Positions 18,075 through 27,770 of a stretch of DNA of 64,000 nt are shown one piece after another. This DNA comes from Elusimicrobiota bacterium (GTDB lineage: Bacteria; Elusimicrobiota; Elusimicrobia; UBA1565). Position 1 is the first letter of the stretch, and every line of letters starts with the position of its first letter. Below the pieces are notes generated by a model that was not told the origin of the DNA, searched no databases, and saw nothing but the letters and a program-made list of their open reading frames with translations. The stretch lies in assembly GCA_041660925.1 (NCBI GenBank), contig JBAZVI010000006.1, positions 124,001 to 188,000 of the forward strand. Reading direction: 5' to 3'. Both the position numbers and the translations under genes were made by a program.

Positions 18075-18371
18075 TCACTTGCGCTTGTCTGGCGTGATAG
18101 GGGGCGCGGGCACGGCCGGCGGAGCGCTGGCGCGGCGCTGCGGCGCCCGGCGGATGAGCTGGACGGGCGGGATGAAGGGCATGGGCCGCTCGACGCGCGA
18201 CATGCCGTCCTTCATCGGGTCCGGCGCCGCCGCGACGGCCGCCGCCGGAGGAGCCGGCGCCTTCCAGCGCGCGAGCAGGCGGCGTCCCGCGGAGACGAGC
18301 AGGAGCGCGGCGAGCAGCAGCGCCGCCGCGAACACCCCGTTGTAGATGAGCCGCTCGGTCTTCCGATCCAT
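18075..18371 (-). CDS. Small single-pass membrane protein
   Basis: This 98-residue protein has a short charged N-terminus (MDRKTERL), one hydrophobic segment (residues ~10-32) and a basic, Pro/Ala-rich tail (RRAPQRRASAPPAVPAPP). It starts 9 nt after the rpoD stop and is probably the last gene of the rpsU-dnaG-rpoD transcript. I recognise no family. Its position suggests it is translated with rpoD but says nothing about function. Confidence 0.65.
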   Translation of the reverse strand: MDRKTERLIYNGVFAAALLLAALLLVSAGRRLLARWKAPAPPAAAVAAAPDPMKDGMSRVERPMPFIPPVQLIRRAPQRRASAPPAVPAPPITPDKRK

Positions 18372-18380
18372 GCCTACCGG

Positions 18381-20096
18381 CTAGTCCATGTAGTCGCGCA
18401 GTCCGCGGGAGCGGGAAGGGTGGCGGAGCTTGCGGATGGCCTTGCTCTCGATCTGACGCACGCGCTCGCGGGTGACCTTGAAGATGCGGCCGACTTCCTC
18501 GAGGGTGCGCGGGTAGCCGGTGCCGATGCCGAAGCGGAGCTTCAGGATCTTCGCCTCGCGGTCGGTCAGGGACCCGAGGACCTTCTCCACCTCGGCGCGG
18601 CGCAGGAAGCCCTGCGCGGAGTTCGACGGCGCCGGGCCGGCCTTGTCCTCGATGAAGTCCTCGAGATAGGAGTCCTCGTCCTCGCCGATGGGCGTGGCCA
18701 GCGAGATGGGCTCCTGCATGATCTTCAGGACGTTCTTCACCTTGTCCACCGAGATGTGCAGGTGCCGCGTGTACTCCTCGAGGGTGGGCTCGCGGCCCTG
18801 CTCCTGGCGGTAGCGGCGCGTCACCTTCATCAGCTTGCTGATGAGCTCCTTCATGTGCACGGGGATGCGGATCGTGCGCGCCTGGTCGGCGATCGCGCGG
18901 TTGATGGACTGCCGGATCCACCAGGTCGCGTAGGTCGAGAACTTGAAGCCGCGCTTGTACTCGAACTTCTCGACGGCCTTCATGAGCCCGAGGCCGCCCT
19001 CCTGGATGAGGTCGGAGAGCTCGAGGTTCGAGTTCACGTGCTTCTTCGCGATGGAGACCACCAGGCGCAGGTTCGCCTTGATGAGCTTGAGCTTGTCCTG
19101 GAGGATCTGCTCCTCGAGGGTGACGATGCGCTTGTCCAGCTCGAGGAACTCGACGACCTGGATCGGCAGCGAGTGCACGAGCCGGTCATGGCGCTCCAGC
19201 ACGATGCGCATGTTCTCGAGCGCCGCTTCGACCGCGCTCGGCGTGTAGCCGGTCTTCGAGCGGAACTGCTCGTTGGTCAGGCGGCCCTTGGCGTTGAGCT
19301 CATGCAGGCGCAGCAGCTCGGCGGGGTCGATGCCGTAGCGCTTGCGGTAGTGGGCGACCTCGTCCTGGCACTCGCGGATCTTCTGCGCGAGGCTCTTGAT
19401 CTTGTTGGTGAGGCGCTTGATCTTGTCCTGGTTGAGGTTCAGCCCGAGGATCTTGTCGACGATCTCGCGGTTGCGCGCCTCGATGGTGCGGTGGACCTTC
19501 TGGCGCATCTTGTCGGAGAGGCGCGGGCTCAGCAGGCGGCGGCGCAGGCGCTCGACGACCTTCTCGGACTTCCCGATGAACTGGGCGACCGCCTTCATCT
19601 TGCGGCGCATCGCCGAGAGCTCCTGGGAGGTCTTGCGGCCGCGCGGCATGAGCTCCTTGGGCGTCATCTCCTGCAGCGAGATGAGGGTCTCCCAGTTGCG
19701 GATCTCGCGCATCGTGATGGGGGACTCCAGCACGAGCAGGCGCAGCTCCTTCTCGCGCTCGCGGACGTTGCGGGCGAGGGTGACTTCCTCCTCGCGCGAG
19801 AGCAGCGGCACCTTGCCCATCTCGGAGAGGTACATGCGGATGGAGTTCGAGACGTCCGGCGTGGACTCCCACTCCTCCGTGTACGCCTCGCGCTCGGCGG
19901 GCGCCGAGACCTTCGCCTTCTTGCGGTTGACGACCTCGATGCCGAGGTCCTCCAGCGTCGCCATCAGGCCGTCGATCTCGTCCGACGACATGTTGGCGGC
20001 GGTCAGCGACCGGTTGATCTCCTCGAGCGTCAAGTAGCCGTGCTCCTTGCCGAGTTCGATCAGATCCCCGAGTGCCTGCTTGGGCGTCGCGCTCAT
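18381..20096 (-). CDS. rpoD: RNA polymerase primary sigma factor RpoD
   Basis: This 571-residue housekeeping sigma factor contains a short region 1.1 ([20 protein letters not shown]), region 1.2 ([24 protein letters not shown]), region 2 with [14 protein letters not shown] and [12 protein letters not shown], region 3, and region 4 ending [19 protein letters not shown]. Residues ~125-300 form a long charged non-conserved insert, as in large primary sigma factors. Its ATG overlaps the dnaG stop (TGATG), so translation is coupled. The preserved -10 and -35 reading regions fit the near-consensus promoters found elsewhere in the window. Confidence 0.98.
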   Translation of the reverse strand: MSATPKQALGDLIELGKEHGYLTLEEINRSLTAANMSSDEIDGLMATLEDLGIEVVNRKKAKVSAPAEREAYTEEWESTPDVSNSIRMYLSEMGKVPLLSREEEVTLARNVREREKELRLLVLESPITMREIRNWETLISLQEMTPKELMPRGRKTSQELSAMRRKMKAVAQFIGKSEKVVERLRRRLLSPRLSDKMRQKVHRTIEARNREIVDKILGLNLNQDKIKRLTNKIKSLAQKIRECQDEVAHYRKRYGIDPAELLRLHELNAKGRLTNEQFRSKTGYTPSAVEAALENMRIVLERHDRLVHSLPIQVVEFLELDKRIVTLEEQILQDKLKLIKANLRLVVSIAKKHVNSNLELSDLIQEGGLGLMKAVEKFEYKRGFKFSTYATWWIRQSINRAIADQARTIRIPVHMKELISKLMKVTRRYRQEQGREPTLEEYTRHLHISVDKVKNVLKIMQEPISLATPIGEDEDSYLEDFIEDKAGPAPSNSAQGFLRRAEVEKVLGSLTDREAKILKLRFGIGTGYPRTLEEVGRIFKVTRERVRQIESKAIRKLRHPSRSRGLRDYMD

Positions 20097-21880
20097 CAGT
20101 CTCTCCTCGTCCCTTTCAGTTCAGATAAAAGCCGCATATATTCCGTCTTCAGTTCCGCCGACCCTTCCCCGGCGCCGCCCTCGGCGGCCATGCGCAGCAC
20201 GACCGGCTCGAGCTCCTTCAGGCGCCGCTCGCGGCGCGCGCGTCCCACGATGCCCGAGAGCACCGCGGCGGGGTCGCTGAGGGCCCGCTCGTCGACGAGC
20301 AGGACCGAGGCCAGCGTCCGCGCCTCCCCTTCCAGCGCCTCCAGAACCCGCGCCGGAGAGGTCCCCCCTTCCGACGCGCCGTACGTCGAGCGCATCGCCG
20401 CGAAGACCGCCCGCGCGCGCGGGTCCGAGAGATCCGCCTCCGCCACGAGCGCGTCGTCGAGCGCCAGCGCGGGCTGGCGCAGGAGGCAGAGGAGGATGTC
20501 CTTCTCCGCCGCCGGGACCGGCTTCGCCGCGCGCTCCGCAGGCGCCTTCGGCGCCAGGGCGCGCATGCGCGAAGGCGGCTCGCCGCTGCGGCGCAGCTGC
20601 AGGAGCAGCGACTCCTCGTCGGCGTCGAGCTTCTGCGACAGGCGCCGGACCCACTCGCGCTTGAGCACCTGGTCGGGGCAGCGCGCGATCGTCCCCAGAA
20701 CCTCGCCGGCGACCTTCGCCTTGTCCTCCGGCTCGAGGAACGCGCCCGCGCGCCCCTTCAGCGAGAGGACCGTGCGGAACTCCGCGAGGTCCGCGCCCTC
20801 TTCGAGGCACTTGTCGAGCCCGCGCCGGCCGCTCTTCATGAGCAGCTCGTCGGGGTCGAGCCCGCCGGGGACCGTCGCGACCCGCACGCGCAGGCCCCGC
20901 TCGAGCAGCATCTCGGCGCCGCGCATCGCCGCGGTCGCGCCCGCCGCGTCCGGGTCGAAGAGGAACGTGACCTCTTCGACGTAGCGCGCGAGCGTCGTCG
21001 CGTGGTCCTCCGTCACGGCCGTCCCGAGCGGCGCGCAGGCGATGGGCAGCCCCCATTGATGGGCGGCCAGCACGTCCATGTAGCCTTCCATCAGCACGAC
21101 GCGCCGGTCCTTGCGGACGGCCGACAAGCCTTCAAAGAACCCGTACAGCACCCGCCCTTTCGAGAAGAGCGGCGTCTCGGGGGAGTTCAGGTACTTCGGC
21201 TCCCCGGCGCCGAGCACGCGCGCGCCGAAGCCGACCGTCTCCCCCTTCGCGTTCCGGATCGGGTACAGCACCCGGCCCCAGAAATAGTCGCGGTACGTCC
21301 CGTCCTCGCGGCGCGCCGCGAGCCCCGCCTTCATCAGCAGGGCGGCGTCGTAGCCCTTCCCCGCGGCCGCCGGCAGCAGCCCGCGGCCGGCGCGCGGCGC
21401 GTAGCCGAGCTGGAAGGCCTTCACCGTCTCGGCCTTCAGCCCCCGCTTCTCGAGGTACTGCCGCGCGCTCAGCGCCTCGGGCGACGCCATCAGCTCGCCG
21501 TGGTAGAACTCGCGCGCGAACTCGAGCGCGTCGAGGAGCCGCCGGCGCTCGCGCGCCTGGGGGCTCGACTGCCACGAGTCCTTCGGCAGCGTCACGCCCG
21601 CACGCGTCGCGAGCTTCTCGACGGCCTCGGGGAACTCGAGGTTCTCCACCTTCATCAAAAACGTGAAGACGTCGCCGCCCGTGCTGCACGAGCCGAAGCA
21701 GTGGAACGTCCCGCGCTCGGGCGACACGATGAACGACGGCGTCTTCTCCTGATGGAAGGGACAGCAGGCCTTCCAGTTGCGCCCGGCCCTCTTCAGGCCG
21801 GGCACGTACTCCCGGACCAGTTCCTCGATGGGGACCCGCTGGCGGATGTCCTCCAGCGTCTGCTCGGTGAACTGTGCCAT
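20096..21880 (-). CDS. dnaG: DNA primase DnaG
   Basis: This 594-residue primase lays RNA primers at the replication fork. The start at 21880 ([14 protein letters not shown]) is chosen because longer in-frame starts read back through rpsU. The CHC2 zinc finger is [12 protein letters not shown] with ligands C40, H43, C61 and C65. The knuckle reads CFGSC rather than the usual CFGC, a one-residue insertion. The catalytic core follows, with TOPRIM motifs EGYMD and FLFDPDAAG, then a C-terminal helicase-interaction region of lower conservation. It sits between rpsU and rpoD in the classic order. Confidence 0.97.
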   Translation of the reverse strand: MAQFTEQTLEDIRQRVPIEELVREYVPGLKRAGRNWKACCPFHQEKTPSFIVSPERGTFHCFGSCSTGGDVFTFLMKVENLEFPEAVEKLATRAGVTLPKDSWQSSPQARERRRLLDALEFAREFYHGELMASPEALSARQYLEKRGLKAETVKAFQLGYAPRAGRGLLPAAAGKGYDAALLMKAGLAARREDGTYRDYFWGRVLYPIRNAKGETVGFGARVLGAGEPKYLNSPETPLFSKGRVLYGFFEGLSAVRKDRRVVLMEGYMDVLAAHQWGLPIACAPLGTAVTEDHATTLARYVEEVTFLFDPDAAGATAAMRGAEMLLERGLRVRVATVPGGLDPDELLMKSGRRGLDKCLEEGADLAEFRTVLSLKGRAGAFLEPEDKAKVAGEVLGTIARCPDQVLKREWVRRLSQKLDADEESLLLQLRRSGEPPSRMRALAPKAPAERAAKPVPAAEKDILLCLLRQPALALDDALVAEADLSDPRARAVFAAMRSTYGASEGGTSPARVLEALEGEARTLASVLLVDERALSDPAAVLSGIVGRARRERRLKELEPVVLRMAAEGGAGEGSAELKTEYMRLLSELKGTRRD

Positions 21881-21903
21881 GGGAGCCGCGCCCCGAAGGA
21901 CGC

Positions 21904-22107
21904 TCAGCCCCTCATCGCGCGCTTGCGCCGCAGGCGGCGCATCTTGCGCAGGGCTTCCTGCTGGCGGAGCTTGCGCTTCACGCTGGGCGTGAGGTAATGC
22001 TCCCGCCGCTTGATCTCCTTGAGGATGCCGTTGCGCTCGCACTCGCGCTTGAACCGGCGCAGCGCCTCCTCGATGGATTCGTTGTCGCGGATCTTGACGA
22101 AGACCAT
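21904..22107 (-). CDS. rpsU: Ribosomal protein bS21
   Basis: This 67-residue, strongly basic protein (IRDNESIEEALRRFKREC, then KRREHYLTPSVKRKLR and a Lys/Arg tail) is the small-subunit protein involved in mRNA start-site binding. It heads the macromolecular-synthesis operon, 23 nt before dnaG. The length and sequence are normal for bS21. Confidence 0.97.
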   Translation of the reverse strand: MVFVKIRDNESIEEALRRFKRECERNGILKEIKRREHYLTPSVKRKLRQQEALRKMRRLRRKRAMRG

Positions 22108-22152
22108 GTTATGTATTCACCGCCTTGGCTTCTCTCAGCTCACTCGTTGATC

Positions 22153-22181
22153 GGCGCCCCGGGCCGTCGGCCCCGGACGCC
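22153..22181 (-). terminator. GC-rich hairpin after the HIT gene
   Basis: GGCG-CCCCGGGCC and GGCCCCGG-CGCC pair around a short gtc loop between the HIT stop and rpsU. No clear U-tract follows, so it may only attenuate transcription or separate the two genes. Confidence 0.4.
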
Positions 22182-22189
22182 GTTGAAAT

Positions 22190-22531
22190 CTAGCCCGGAG
22201 GCCAGCCCATCCGCCGCCCGCCGAGCAGGTGGTAGTGGAGGTGGTCCACCGATTGTCCCGCGTCCCGCCCGTCGTTGGTCACGAGGCGGAAGCTCGCGAG
22301 CTTCAGCTCGGCGGCCACGGCCCGGGCGGCGGCCTGCAGCTTCCCGAGCAGGGCCTCGTCGTCGGCGCCGCTCGCGGAGAGTCCCGCGATGTGCCGGCGG
22401 GGGATGAGCAGGATGTGCGTCGGGGCCTGGGGGTTGAGGTCCTTGAAGGCGACCACATGGTCGTCCTCATAGACCTTCTGAGACCTCACGGTCCCCTCGG
22501 CGATCTTGCAGAAGAGGCAGTCCTTGCTCAT
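22190..22531 (-). CDS. HIT-family nucleotide hydrolase (HINT-like)
   Basis: This 113-residue protein starts with the Cys pair of HINT proteins (CLFCKIAEG) and carries the histidine triad DHLHYHLLGGRRMGWPPG near the C-terminus, with HILLIPRRHI in the middle. HINT enzymes hydrolyse adenosine phosphoramidates, and the whole fold is present. TATAGC on the minus strand (forward 22538-22543) ends 6 nt before the ATG, consistent with a near-leaderless mRNA. It lies just upstream of rpsU in the same orientation. Confidence 0.95.
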   Translation of the reverse strand: MSKDCLFCKIAEGTVRSQKVYEDDHVVAFKDLNPQAPTHILLIPRRHIAGLSASGADDEALLGKLQAAARAVAAELKLASFRLVTNDGRDAGQSVDHLHYHLLGGRRMGWPPG

Positions 22532-22647
22532 GAAATGGCTATAAACCCTTTTGGAAACAGGGATTCTACTATAACGGCCGCCCCCCCCGCCAGCCAGGGA
22601 AGTCCGCCCCCCGCTCCCTGGTGCCTGCTACCACACTTTTACACTTT
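22532..22647. other. Intergenic region between mtaB and the HIT gene
   Basis: It contains the HIT promoter candidate and an imperfect palindrome at 22594-22620 (CCAGGGA ... TCCCTGG) within a C-rich tract. That palindrome may act as the mtaB terminator and loosely resembles the intergenic palindrome family. No small gene is apparent. Confidence 0.4.
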
Positions 22648-23946
22648 TCAAACGACGGCGGAGGCGTCGGGGCCGGAGGAGGAGACGACGCGGGCCCAGT
22701 GCAGGCCGGGACCGGGGTCGCGGTCCAGGACGACCTTGAGGAAATGGTCGGTCATGGCGGTGACCTTCGGGAGGGACTCCTCGACGAGGACGCGCCGGCG
22801 GGAGCCGACGGCGGCCGCGGCGAAGGCGCCCCGCAGGGAACGGTCGAGCCGGCGCAGGGCCTCGGCCCGCCGCCGCAGCTCGGGCGCGGGGACCTGCCCG
22901 CCCATCGCCGCCGCCGGGGTCCCGGAACGGGCGGAGAAGCGGAAGACGTGCAGGCCGGAGAAGGCGGCGTCCTCGGCGAAGGCGCGCGTGGCGTCGAACT
23001 CCTCGTCCGTCTCCCCCGGGAAGCCCGTGAGGAGGTCGGTGAAGACCGCGGCGCCAGGGAGGCGCTCGCGCAGGGCCATCAGGCGCCGGCGATAGAAGAC
23101 CGCGCCGTACCAGCGCCCCATGCGCTTGAGCACGGTCTCGGCGCCCGACTGCAGGGGCAGGTGGAAGGAGGGACAGACCCGCTCGCCGAGGGCCGCGTAG
23201 CCGTCGAGGAAGCGGTCGGTGCAGTCGGTGATCTCGAGCGAGGAGAGGCGCAGGCGGAAATCCCCCTCCAGCGCGGCGAGTCGCTGGAGCAGACCGAGGA
23301 GGTCGGTCCGCTTCCCTCCCTCCGCGACGAGGTAGCGCCCGAGCCGGATGCCGCAGAGCACGAGCTCGCGGTGGCCGCGCGCGATGAGCGCGCGCGCCTC
23401 CGCCTCGACCTCCGGCAGGGGTCGGCTCCAGAGCTTCGGCCGGACCGAGGGGACGACGCAGTAGCTGCACTTCATGTCGCAGCCGTCCTGCACCTTCACG
23501 AACGCCCGCGCGTGCCCGGAGAAGGAGGAGAGTCCCGCGTACGCGGGGGCCGGGCCGGCACGCGGGCGTCCTCCTCTCGCGCCGTCCTCCGGCGCACAGG
23601 ACGGCGCCGGAGGGCGCAGCACGAGCTCCGGGAGGGATTCCTTCTCGGCGTTGCCGGCGATGATCGCGCCCGGCGCGGCCGCGCGCACCCGCTCGGCCGC
23701 GCGCGTGGCGAGGCAGCCCGTCACGATGAGCCGCGCCGCGGGGTTGCGCCGGTGGATGCGGCGCAGGAGCTGGAGCGCGTCCTTGTCGGCCTCGTCGGTG
23801 ACGCTGCAGGTGTTCACGACGCAGACGTCGGCGGTCTCGAAGTCGGGGACGGCGACGGAGACCCCGTCGCCGAGGAGACGCTCGCGCAGGCGCTCGGTCT
23901 CGTACTGGTTGACCCGGCAGCCGAAGGTCTTGAAGAAGACCCTCAT
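22648..23946 (-). CDS. mtaB: tRNA t6A methylthiotransferase MtaB
   Basis: This 432-residue radical-SAM enzyme adds a methylthio group to t6A37 of tRNAs. The start at 23946 gives MRVFFKTFGCRVNQYE, the expected N-terminus of the MTTase family. N-terminal Fe-S cysteines appear in FGCRVN, NTCSVTDEA and TGCLATRA. The radical-SAM cluster motif is CDMKCSYC, and a TRAM-like basic tail follows. A Pro/Gly/Arg-rich insert sits just before the radical-SAM domain. It overlaps the metallophosphoesterase gene by 4 nt (ATGA) and is the last gene of the five-gene operon. Confidence 0.96.
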   Translation of the reverse strand: MRVFFKTFGCRVNQYETERLRERLLGDGVSVAVPDFETADVCVVNTCSVTDEADKDALQLLRRIHRRNPAARLIVTGCLATRAAERVRAAAPGAIIAGNAEKESLPELVLRPPAPSCAPEDGARGGRPRAGPAPAYAGLSSFSGHARAFVKVQDGCDMKCSYCVVPSVRPKLWSRPLPEVEAEARALIARGHRELVLCGIRLGRYLVAEGGKRTDLLGLLQRLAALEGDFRLRLSSLEITDCTDRFLDGYAALGERVCPSFHLPLQSGAETVLKRMGRWYGAVFYRRRLMALRERLPGAAVFTDLLTGFPGETDEEFDATRAFAEDAAFSGLHVFRFSARSGTPAAAMGGQVPAPELRRRAEALRRLDRSLRGAFAAAAVGSRRRVLVEESLPKVTAMTDHFLKVVLDRDPGPGLHWARVVSSSGPDASAVV

Positions 23947-25058
23947 GGAGCGCGCAGCCTCAGAAGGACGATCTCGGCGGGGGCGAGGAAGCGCATCGGA
24001 GGGCCCCAGTTCCCCGCGCCCGGACTCACGTAGAGCGTCGACGCCCCGGAGCGATAGGGTCCGTAGACCCGCTTGTAGACCGCGCGCACGAGGAGCGTGA
24101 AGGGGAAGAGCTGGCCGCGGTGCGTGTGCCCGGAGAGCATGAGGCCCACGCCCTTCTCCGCCGCGAGCTCGAAGCGCAGGGGCTGGTGGCTCAGCAGGAT
24201 GGAGGGCTTCGCGGGGTCGAGCCGTCCGAGGACCTTCCCGACGTCCTCGTCGTCGAGCCGCGCGGCCATCTGGTCGTCGATGCCCGCCACCTGCAGCCCC
24301 CCCGGAAGGACGCGGACCTCTCCGCGCAGCAGCGGCAGGCCGCTGCGGCGGTAGGAGGCCAGGGAGGCGTCGACGCCGTGGTAGTGCTCGTGGTTCCCGA
24401 AGACGGAGAGCACTCCCAGACGCGGCGCGAGCCCGGCGAGCTGACTCGCGAGCCGTTCCTCTCCGGCGAAGCCCGGGTCGAGGAGGTCGCCGGTGAAGAC
24501 GACGAGGTCGGGCGAGAGGCCCTTCACGCGCTCGAGGATGCGTTCGAACTGGTCGAGAGAGACGCTCAGCCCCAGGTGCAGGTCCGAGAGCTGGACGACG
24601 CGCAGTCCGTCGAGCTCGCGCGGCAGGCGCGGCAGGCGCACCTCGACCTCGCGGACCCGGGGGACCCGGGCCGCGTCGAAGAGCGACCAGCCGACGGAGA
24701 AAGCGGCGAGCAGGAGGACGCCCCAGGCCGCGCCGCGGTGCGCCGGCCCCGCCCAGCGCGACCAGCGCAGGGCCGTCTCGAGGAGGTCTCCGAGCACGGC
24801 GCTCGAGAGCATGAGGAAGGACGCGCCGAGCCAGATGAAGGAGAGCCAGGCGAAGGCCCGCGTGAAGGGGGTCGAGTGGCTGCGCAGCAGCCACATCCCG
24901 AGCGGGAAGGAGAGCGCGACGAGCAGGAGCAGGATCCTCAGCGTTCCGGGCGCGACGGGCAGGTTCGGGAAATGGCGCAGCGTCCACCAGGCGATGTAAT
25001 ACTGCATGCCGAGGTAGACGCAGACGACGGACGCGATGAAGGCGACGACATGGAGCAT
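23943..25058 (-). CDS. Membrane-anchored metallophosphoesterase
   Basis: This 371-residue protein has four or so N-terminal transmembrane segments (residues ~3-22, 40-62, 68-95, 110-130), followed by a calcineurin-like domain. All metal motifs are present: LSDLHLG, TGDLLD, FGNHEHY, LSHQP and LSGHTHRGQ. The layout matches YaeI/YkuE-type phosphoesterases. The substrate is unknown; some relatives act on lipid phosphates. It lies 8 nt after the release-factor-like gene and overlaps mtaB by 4 nt. Confidence 0.92.
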   Translation of the reverse strand: MLHVVAFIASVVCVYLGMQYYIAWWTLRHFPNLPVAPGTLRILLLLVALSFPLGMWLLRSHSTPFTRAFAWLSFIWLGASFLMLSSAVLGDLLETALRWSRWAGPAHRGAAWGVLLLAAFSVGWSLFDAARVPRVREVEVRLPRLPRELDGLRVVQLSDLHLGLSVSLDQFERILERVKGLSPDLVVFTGDLLDPGFAGEERLASQLAGLAPRLGVLSVFGNHEHYHGVDASLASYRRSGLPLLRGEVRVLPGGLQVAGIDDQMAARLDDEDVGKVLGRLDPAKPSILLSHQPLRFELAAEKGVGLMLSGHTHRGQLFPFTLLVRAVYKRVYGPYRSGASTLYVSPGAGNWGPPMRFLAPAEIVLLRLRAP

Positions 25059-25065
25059 GCGGGTC

Positions 25066-25425
25066 TCAATCCTCGCGGCTGCGGCGGGAGTCCTTGAGCC
25101 GCGCGCGGTGGCGCTTGTCGGCGAGCATGCGGTCCTTGGAGGCGCGGCTGCGCTTGCGGTTGCGCCGGCGCTCGAGCTCGAAGAGATGGCGGCGCCGCGC
25201 TGCCTCCGCCCGCTCGCGCGTCTCGAGCTTCTCGGCCAGGCGGCGGCGGGCGATGAGGCGGTTCTGGGCCTGCGAGCGTTCGTCGGTGCAGCGGACGCTC
25301 AGCCCGGTCGGGAGGTGGACGAGCAGGACGCCGGTCTCGACCTTGTTGACGTTCTGCCCGCCGGCTCCCGCCGAGCGCAGGAAGGTCTCGCGCAGGTCCT
25401 CCTCGCGCAGGGGCCGCGGCGTCAC
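25066..25425 (-). CDS. Release-factor-like peptidyl-tRNA hydrolase
   Basis: This 119-residue protein contains only the catalytic GGQ domain of class I release factors ([19 protein letters not shown]), with no codon-recognition domain, and a very basic C-terminal tail ([14 protein letters not shown]...). This is the architecture of ribosome-rescue factors of the ArfB/C12orf65 type, which release peptides from stalled ribosomes. It overlaps the upstream methyltransferase gene by 4 nt. Rescue activity is inferred. Confidence 0.88.
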   Translation of the reverse strand: MTPRPLREEDLRETFLRSAGAGGQNVNKVETGVLLVHLPTGLSVRCTDERSQAQNRLIARRRLAEKLETRERAEAARRRHLFELERRRNRKRSRASKDRMLADKRHRARLKDSRRSRED

Positions 25426-26393
25426 TTCAGCCTCCCCACGAGCGTGAACTCCTCGCGGTCGTGGTAGAGGTGCCGCGCGCGCAGCAGCGCGCAGCGCGGG
25501 AGGAGGCCGCCCTCGGGGGAGCGGAGCTCGCGCAGCAGGGGCAGGGGGTCTTGGCGGCCGTACTTCACGTTCACGATGAAGCGACGGCAGGAACCCGCCT
25601 CCACCCAGCGGCGCAGCAGTTCGAGGACCCGGCCCGGCTCCTCGATGAGGTCGCAGAAGAGCCAGTCCACAGGCCGCTCGGGGAAGTACTTGAAGGCGTC
25701 CTCCGGTGCGTGCGCGATGAGCGGATGGTCGAGCGCGCCGCCCTTGAGCGGGCCGTTGTCGACGGCGACCACCCGCGCCCCGCGCCGGGCCGCGCTGTAG
25801 CTCCAGCCGCCCGGGGCCGCGCCGAGGTCCGCGACGCTCTCCCCCTCCAGCGGGGACTCGCCGAGCACGCGGTAGGCCTCCTCGACCTTGAGGAACGAGC
25901 GCGAGGGCGCCTGAGGGTCGTCGGCCATGCGCCGCTGCCCGCCCGCGAAGGCGATGCGCGAGACGAAGGCGCGGCGGAAGTCGGCGAGGTAGAGGAACAT
26001 GCCGCGGGCGGCGCCGGGCTCCGGCCGCCCCTTCTCGGCCAGGCGCAGGACGCGCGCCATGCGGCTCGTCTTCTCGAGGAAGACCTCCTCGACGGCACGG
26101 CAGCGCGCGCCGAGACCGGCGACCCCGGCGGCCTCGAAGCAGAGGGGCCAGGGCTTCTCGTAGCGCTCGGTGCGGCTCGTCTCGAGGAAATGGTCGGCGG
26201 CCCGTCCCGCCAGCGCGTTGACCGAGTCGCCGCGGAGCTCGACGGGCTCGAAGAGCGTGAGATGGGCGAAGCAGAGGTCGGAGCGCTCGCTCTCGCAGAG
26301 GGCCCAGCCCGGCCCCTTCTCGAGCGCCGCGCCGGCCTCCTTGGCGAGGAAGGCCTCGAAGCCCGTCTGCCCGACGTGGAGGACCCGGGGCAT
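25422..26393 (-). CDS. RlmM-like rRNA 2'-O-methyltransferase
   Basis: This 323-residue protein starts at the ATG at 26393, overlapping the previous stop (TGATG). A THUMP-like N-terminal half is followed by a SAM-binding domain with [31 protein letters not shown]. The later motif [11 protein letters not shown] and the late Lys in VNVKYG fit the K-D-K-E-type catalytic set of FtsJ/RlmM enzymes, which methylate the ribose of 23S rRNA C2498 in enterobacteria. It is close to RlmM in organisation, but the exact target in this organism is inferred. Confidence 0.8.
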   Translation of the reverse strand: MPRVLHVGQTGFEAFLAKEAGAALEKGPGWALCESERSDLCFAHLTLFEPVELRGDSVNALAGRAADHFLETSRTERYEKPWPLCFEAAGVAGLGARCRAVEEVFLEKTSRMARVLRLAEKGRPEPGAARGMFLYLADFRRAFVSRIAFAGGQRRMADDPQAPSRSFLKVEEAYRVLGESPLEGESVADLGAAPGGWSYSAARRGARVVAVDNGPLKGGALDHPLIAHAPEDAFKYFPERPVDWLFCDLIEEPGRVLELLRRWVEAGSCRRFIVNVKYGRQDPLPLLRELRSPEGGLLPRCALLRARHLYHDREEFTLVGRLK

Positions 26394-27097
26394 CAGCCTC
26401 CGGTCATGATCTTGATGAGCGCGGCGGGCGACTGCGCGGTGACGAAGGCGTTGAGGAGGGCGTCCTCGCGGCAGAGGAGATGGAGGCGGTTGAGCACGCA
26501 GCGCGTCGTCACCATGATCTCGCGCTCGAACTGCTCGACGATGGCGCGCACCTTCTCCGGGTCCCCGGCGTTGGCCTGGTTGATGTTCAGAAGGAGGCGG
26601 TGGGCGATCTCGTGGGCCTGCATGAGCGGGTGGATCCCCTCGTAGTACTCCCAGTACTTCTTGCCCACGTCGCAGTAGCAGATGAGACTCAGGGTGCAGA
26701 CGTAGGAGAGCGCCTGCTGGATGGGGACCTCGGCGCTGCGCACGAGCTTCCCGTCCTCGGCCTTGAAGAGCACCCGCACCGGGGTGTAGGAGCGGTACTT
26801 GTCGGCCTGCCGGACGATGGGGAGGATGGGGTGGATGGCGTGGCAGACGCCGGGCCGGCCGAGGTCCGGGCACATCGCGCATTTCTCCAGGTCGATGGCC
26901 TGCCGCGCCTCGGGGGAGAACTTCGCCGGGTCCTCCCAGAACTCGGCGGCGACGCGCTCGATGTTGGCGAGGGTCAGATCGAGGCGGGTGCCGTCGGGCA
27001 TGAAGATGTAGAGTCCCGGCTCGACGCAGGACTTCTCGAGGTCCTCCAGCCGCTCGCCCGGCTTCTCCGGCGGCTTGCCCGCCTCTTCCGTCGCCAT
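26393..27097 (-). CDS. Conserved Cys-containing protein of unknown function
   Basis: This 234-residue protein is read from ATG 27097 ([14 protein letters not shown]). A TTG start 15 nt upstream is also possible. The N-terminal region reads [22 protein letters not shown]. The middle has a cysteine group ([19 protein letters not shown]) and a second one ([17 protein letters not shown]), followed by helical sequence. I recall similar proteins in delta-proteobacterial genomes but know of no assigned function. The Cys pattern suggests a metal or Fe-S site. It leads the five-gene operon, which otherwise concerns translation and RNA modification. Confidence 0.75.
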   Translation of the reverse strand: MATEEAGKPPEKPGERLEDLEKSCVEPGLYIFMPDGTRLDLTLANIERVAAEFWEDPAKFSPEARQAIDLEKCAMCPDLGRPGVCHAIHPILPIVRQADKYRSYTPVRVLFKAEDGKLVRSAEVPIQQALSYVCTLSLICYCDVGKKYWEYYEGIHPLMQAHEIAHRLLLNINQANAGDPEKVRAIVEQFEREIMVTTRCVLNRLHLLCREDALLNAFVTAQSPAALIKIMTGG

Positions 27098-27112
27098 GCC
27101 TCCATCATACAA

Positions 27113-27141
27113 AAGCAGGGACCGCGGCGCGGTCCCTGCTT
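27113..27141 (-). terminator. Intrinsic terminator of the lipoprotein gene
   Basis: A 13-bp perfect stem (AAGCAGGGACCGC / GCGGTCCCTGCTT) with a 3-nt loop is followed by T residues on the minus strand. It ends right before the next gene's start. A second palindrome (AATCCCC / GGGGATT, 27152-27180) lies between it and the lipoprotein stop. Confidence 0.8.
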
Positions 27142-27185
27142 GCGTGCTCCAAATCCCCCCGGGACTCCCCCGCGGGGATTCCCGC

Positions 27186-27608
27186 TTACTCCGCGACGAG
27201 GCGGATGCGCGCCACCGCCGACTCCGCGGCGCTGCCCCTGAGCGGGCTCCCTTCCCGGGCGACGAGCATGTACTTGCCCGGGGCGAGCTGGGCGGAGGAG
27301 AAGGCCTGCTTCTTGTTGTCCTGATGGAAGGCCTCGTAATGGGCGAACTTGCCGTCGTAGAGCGTCTTCTGCAGGTCGCTGTAGCGCTTGAGCTCGTAGT
27401 TGTCGAGCAGGAAGAGGGTCACGCCGTTGCCGCTGAGCACGGAGAGCGAGAGCTTCACCTGCGCGAGGTTGTCGAGGGTGAACTCGCAACTGCTCCACTC
27501 GTTGTTGAGGAGACGGGACTCCTTCTCGAGCAGGACGCGTTCCTTGGCGCAGCCCAAGGAGAGGGCGGAGACGACGAACAGCACGGCGATGCGGATGCTG
27601 GACTTCAT
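27186..27608 (-). CDS. Small lipoprotein of unknown function
   Basis: This 140-residue protein starts at 27608 (MKSSIRIAVLFV), preceded by the strong Shine-Dalgarno AGGAGG. It has a lipobox LSLGC with the lipidated Cys at residue 20. The mature part has a beta-rich pattern (CEFTLDNLAQVKLSLSVLSGNGVTLFLLDNYEL...YMLVAREG) resembling small extracytoplasmic beta-sandwiches. No family is recognised. It has its own promoter region and terminator, so it is a single-gene unit. Confidence 0.75.
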   Translation of the reverse strand: MKSSIRIAVLFVVSALSLGCAKERVLLEKESRLLNNEWSSCEFTLDNLAQVKLSLSVLSGNGVTLFLLDNYELKRYSDLQKTLYDGKFAHYEAFHQDNKKQAFSSAQLAPGKYMLVAREGSPLRGSAAESAVARIRLVAE

Positions 27609-27770
27609 GCGGTCCTCCTGGGGGCATGGGCGCCCCAAGTCGTGAATCGGGAGGTCCGTCGAAGTCCGTCTGTCCCGAGCTACCGTCGTCCGTCTGCGGC
27701 GCCGATAGTATATATGAATATAATGAACGGCGCACTAGCAACAATCGTCACATGCGGCGCGGAAGGCCGA
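27609..27770 (-). promoter_or_regulatory. Promoter and leader region of the lipoprotein gene
   Basis: It holds an unusually AT-rich patch (about 27705-27730) containing TATACT and TATATT on the minus strand, the likely promoter. A leader of ~95 nt follows, with a hairpin (TGGGG-cgcccatgc-CCCCA) just before the Shine-Dalgarno that could mask it. Several GTCCGTC repeats lie in the leader. Confidence 0.4.
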
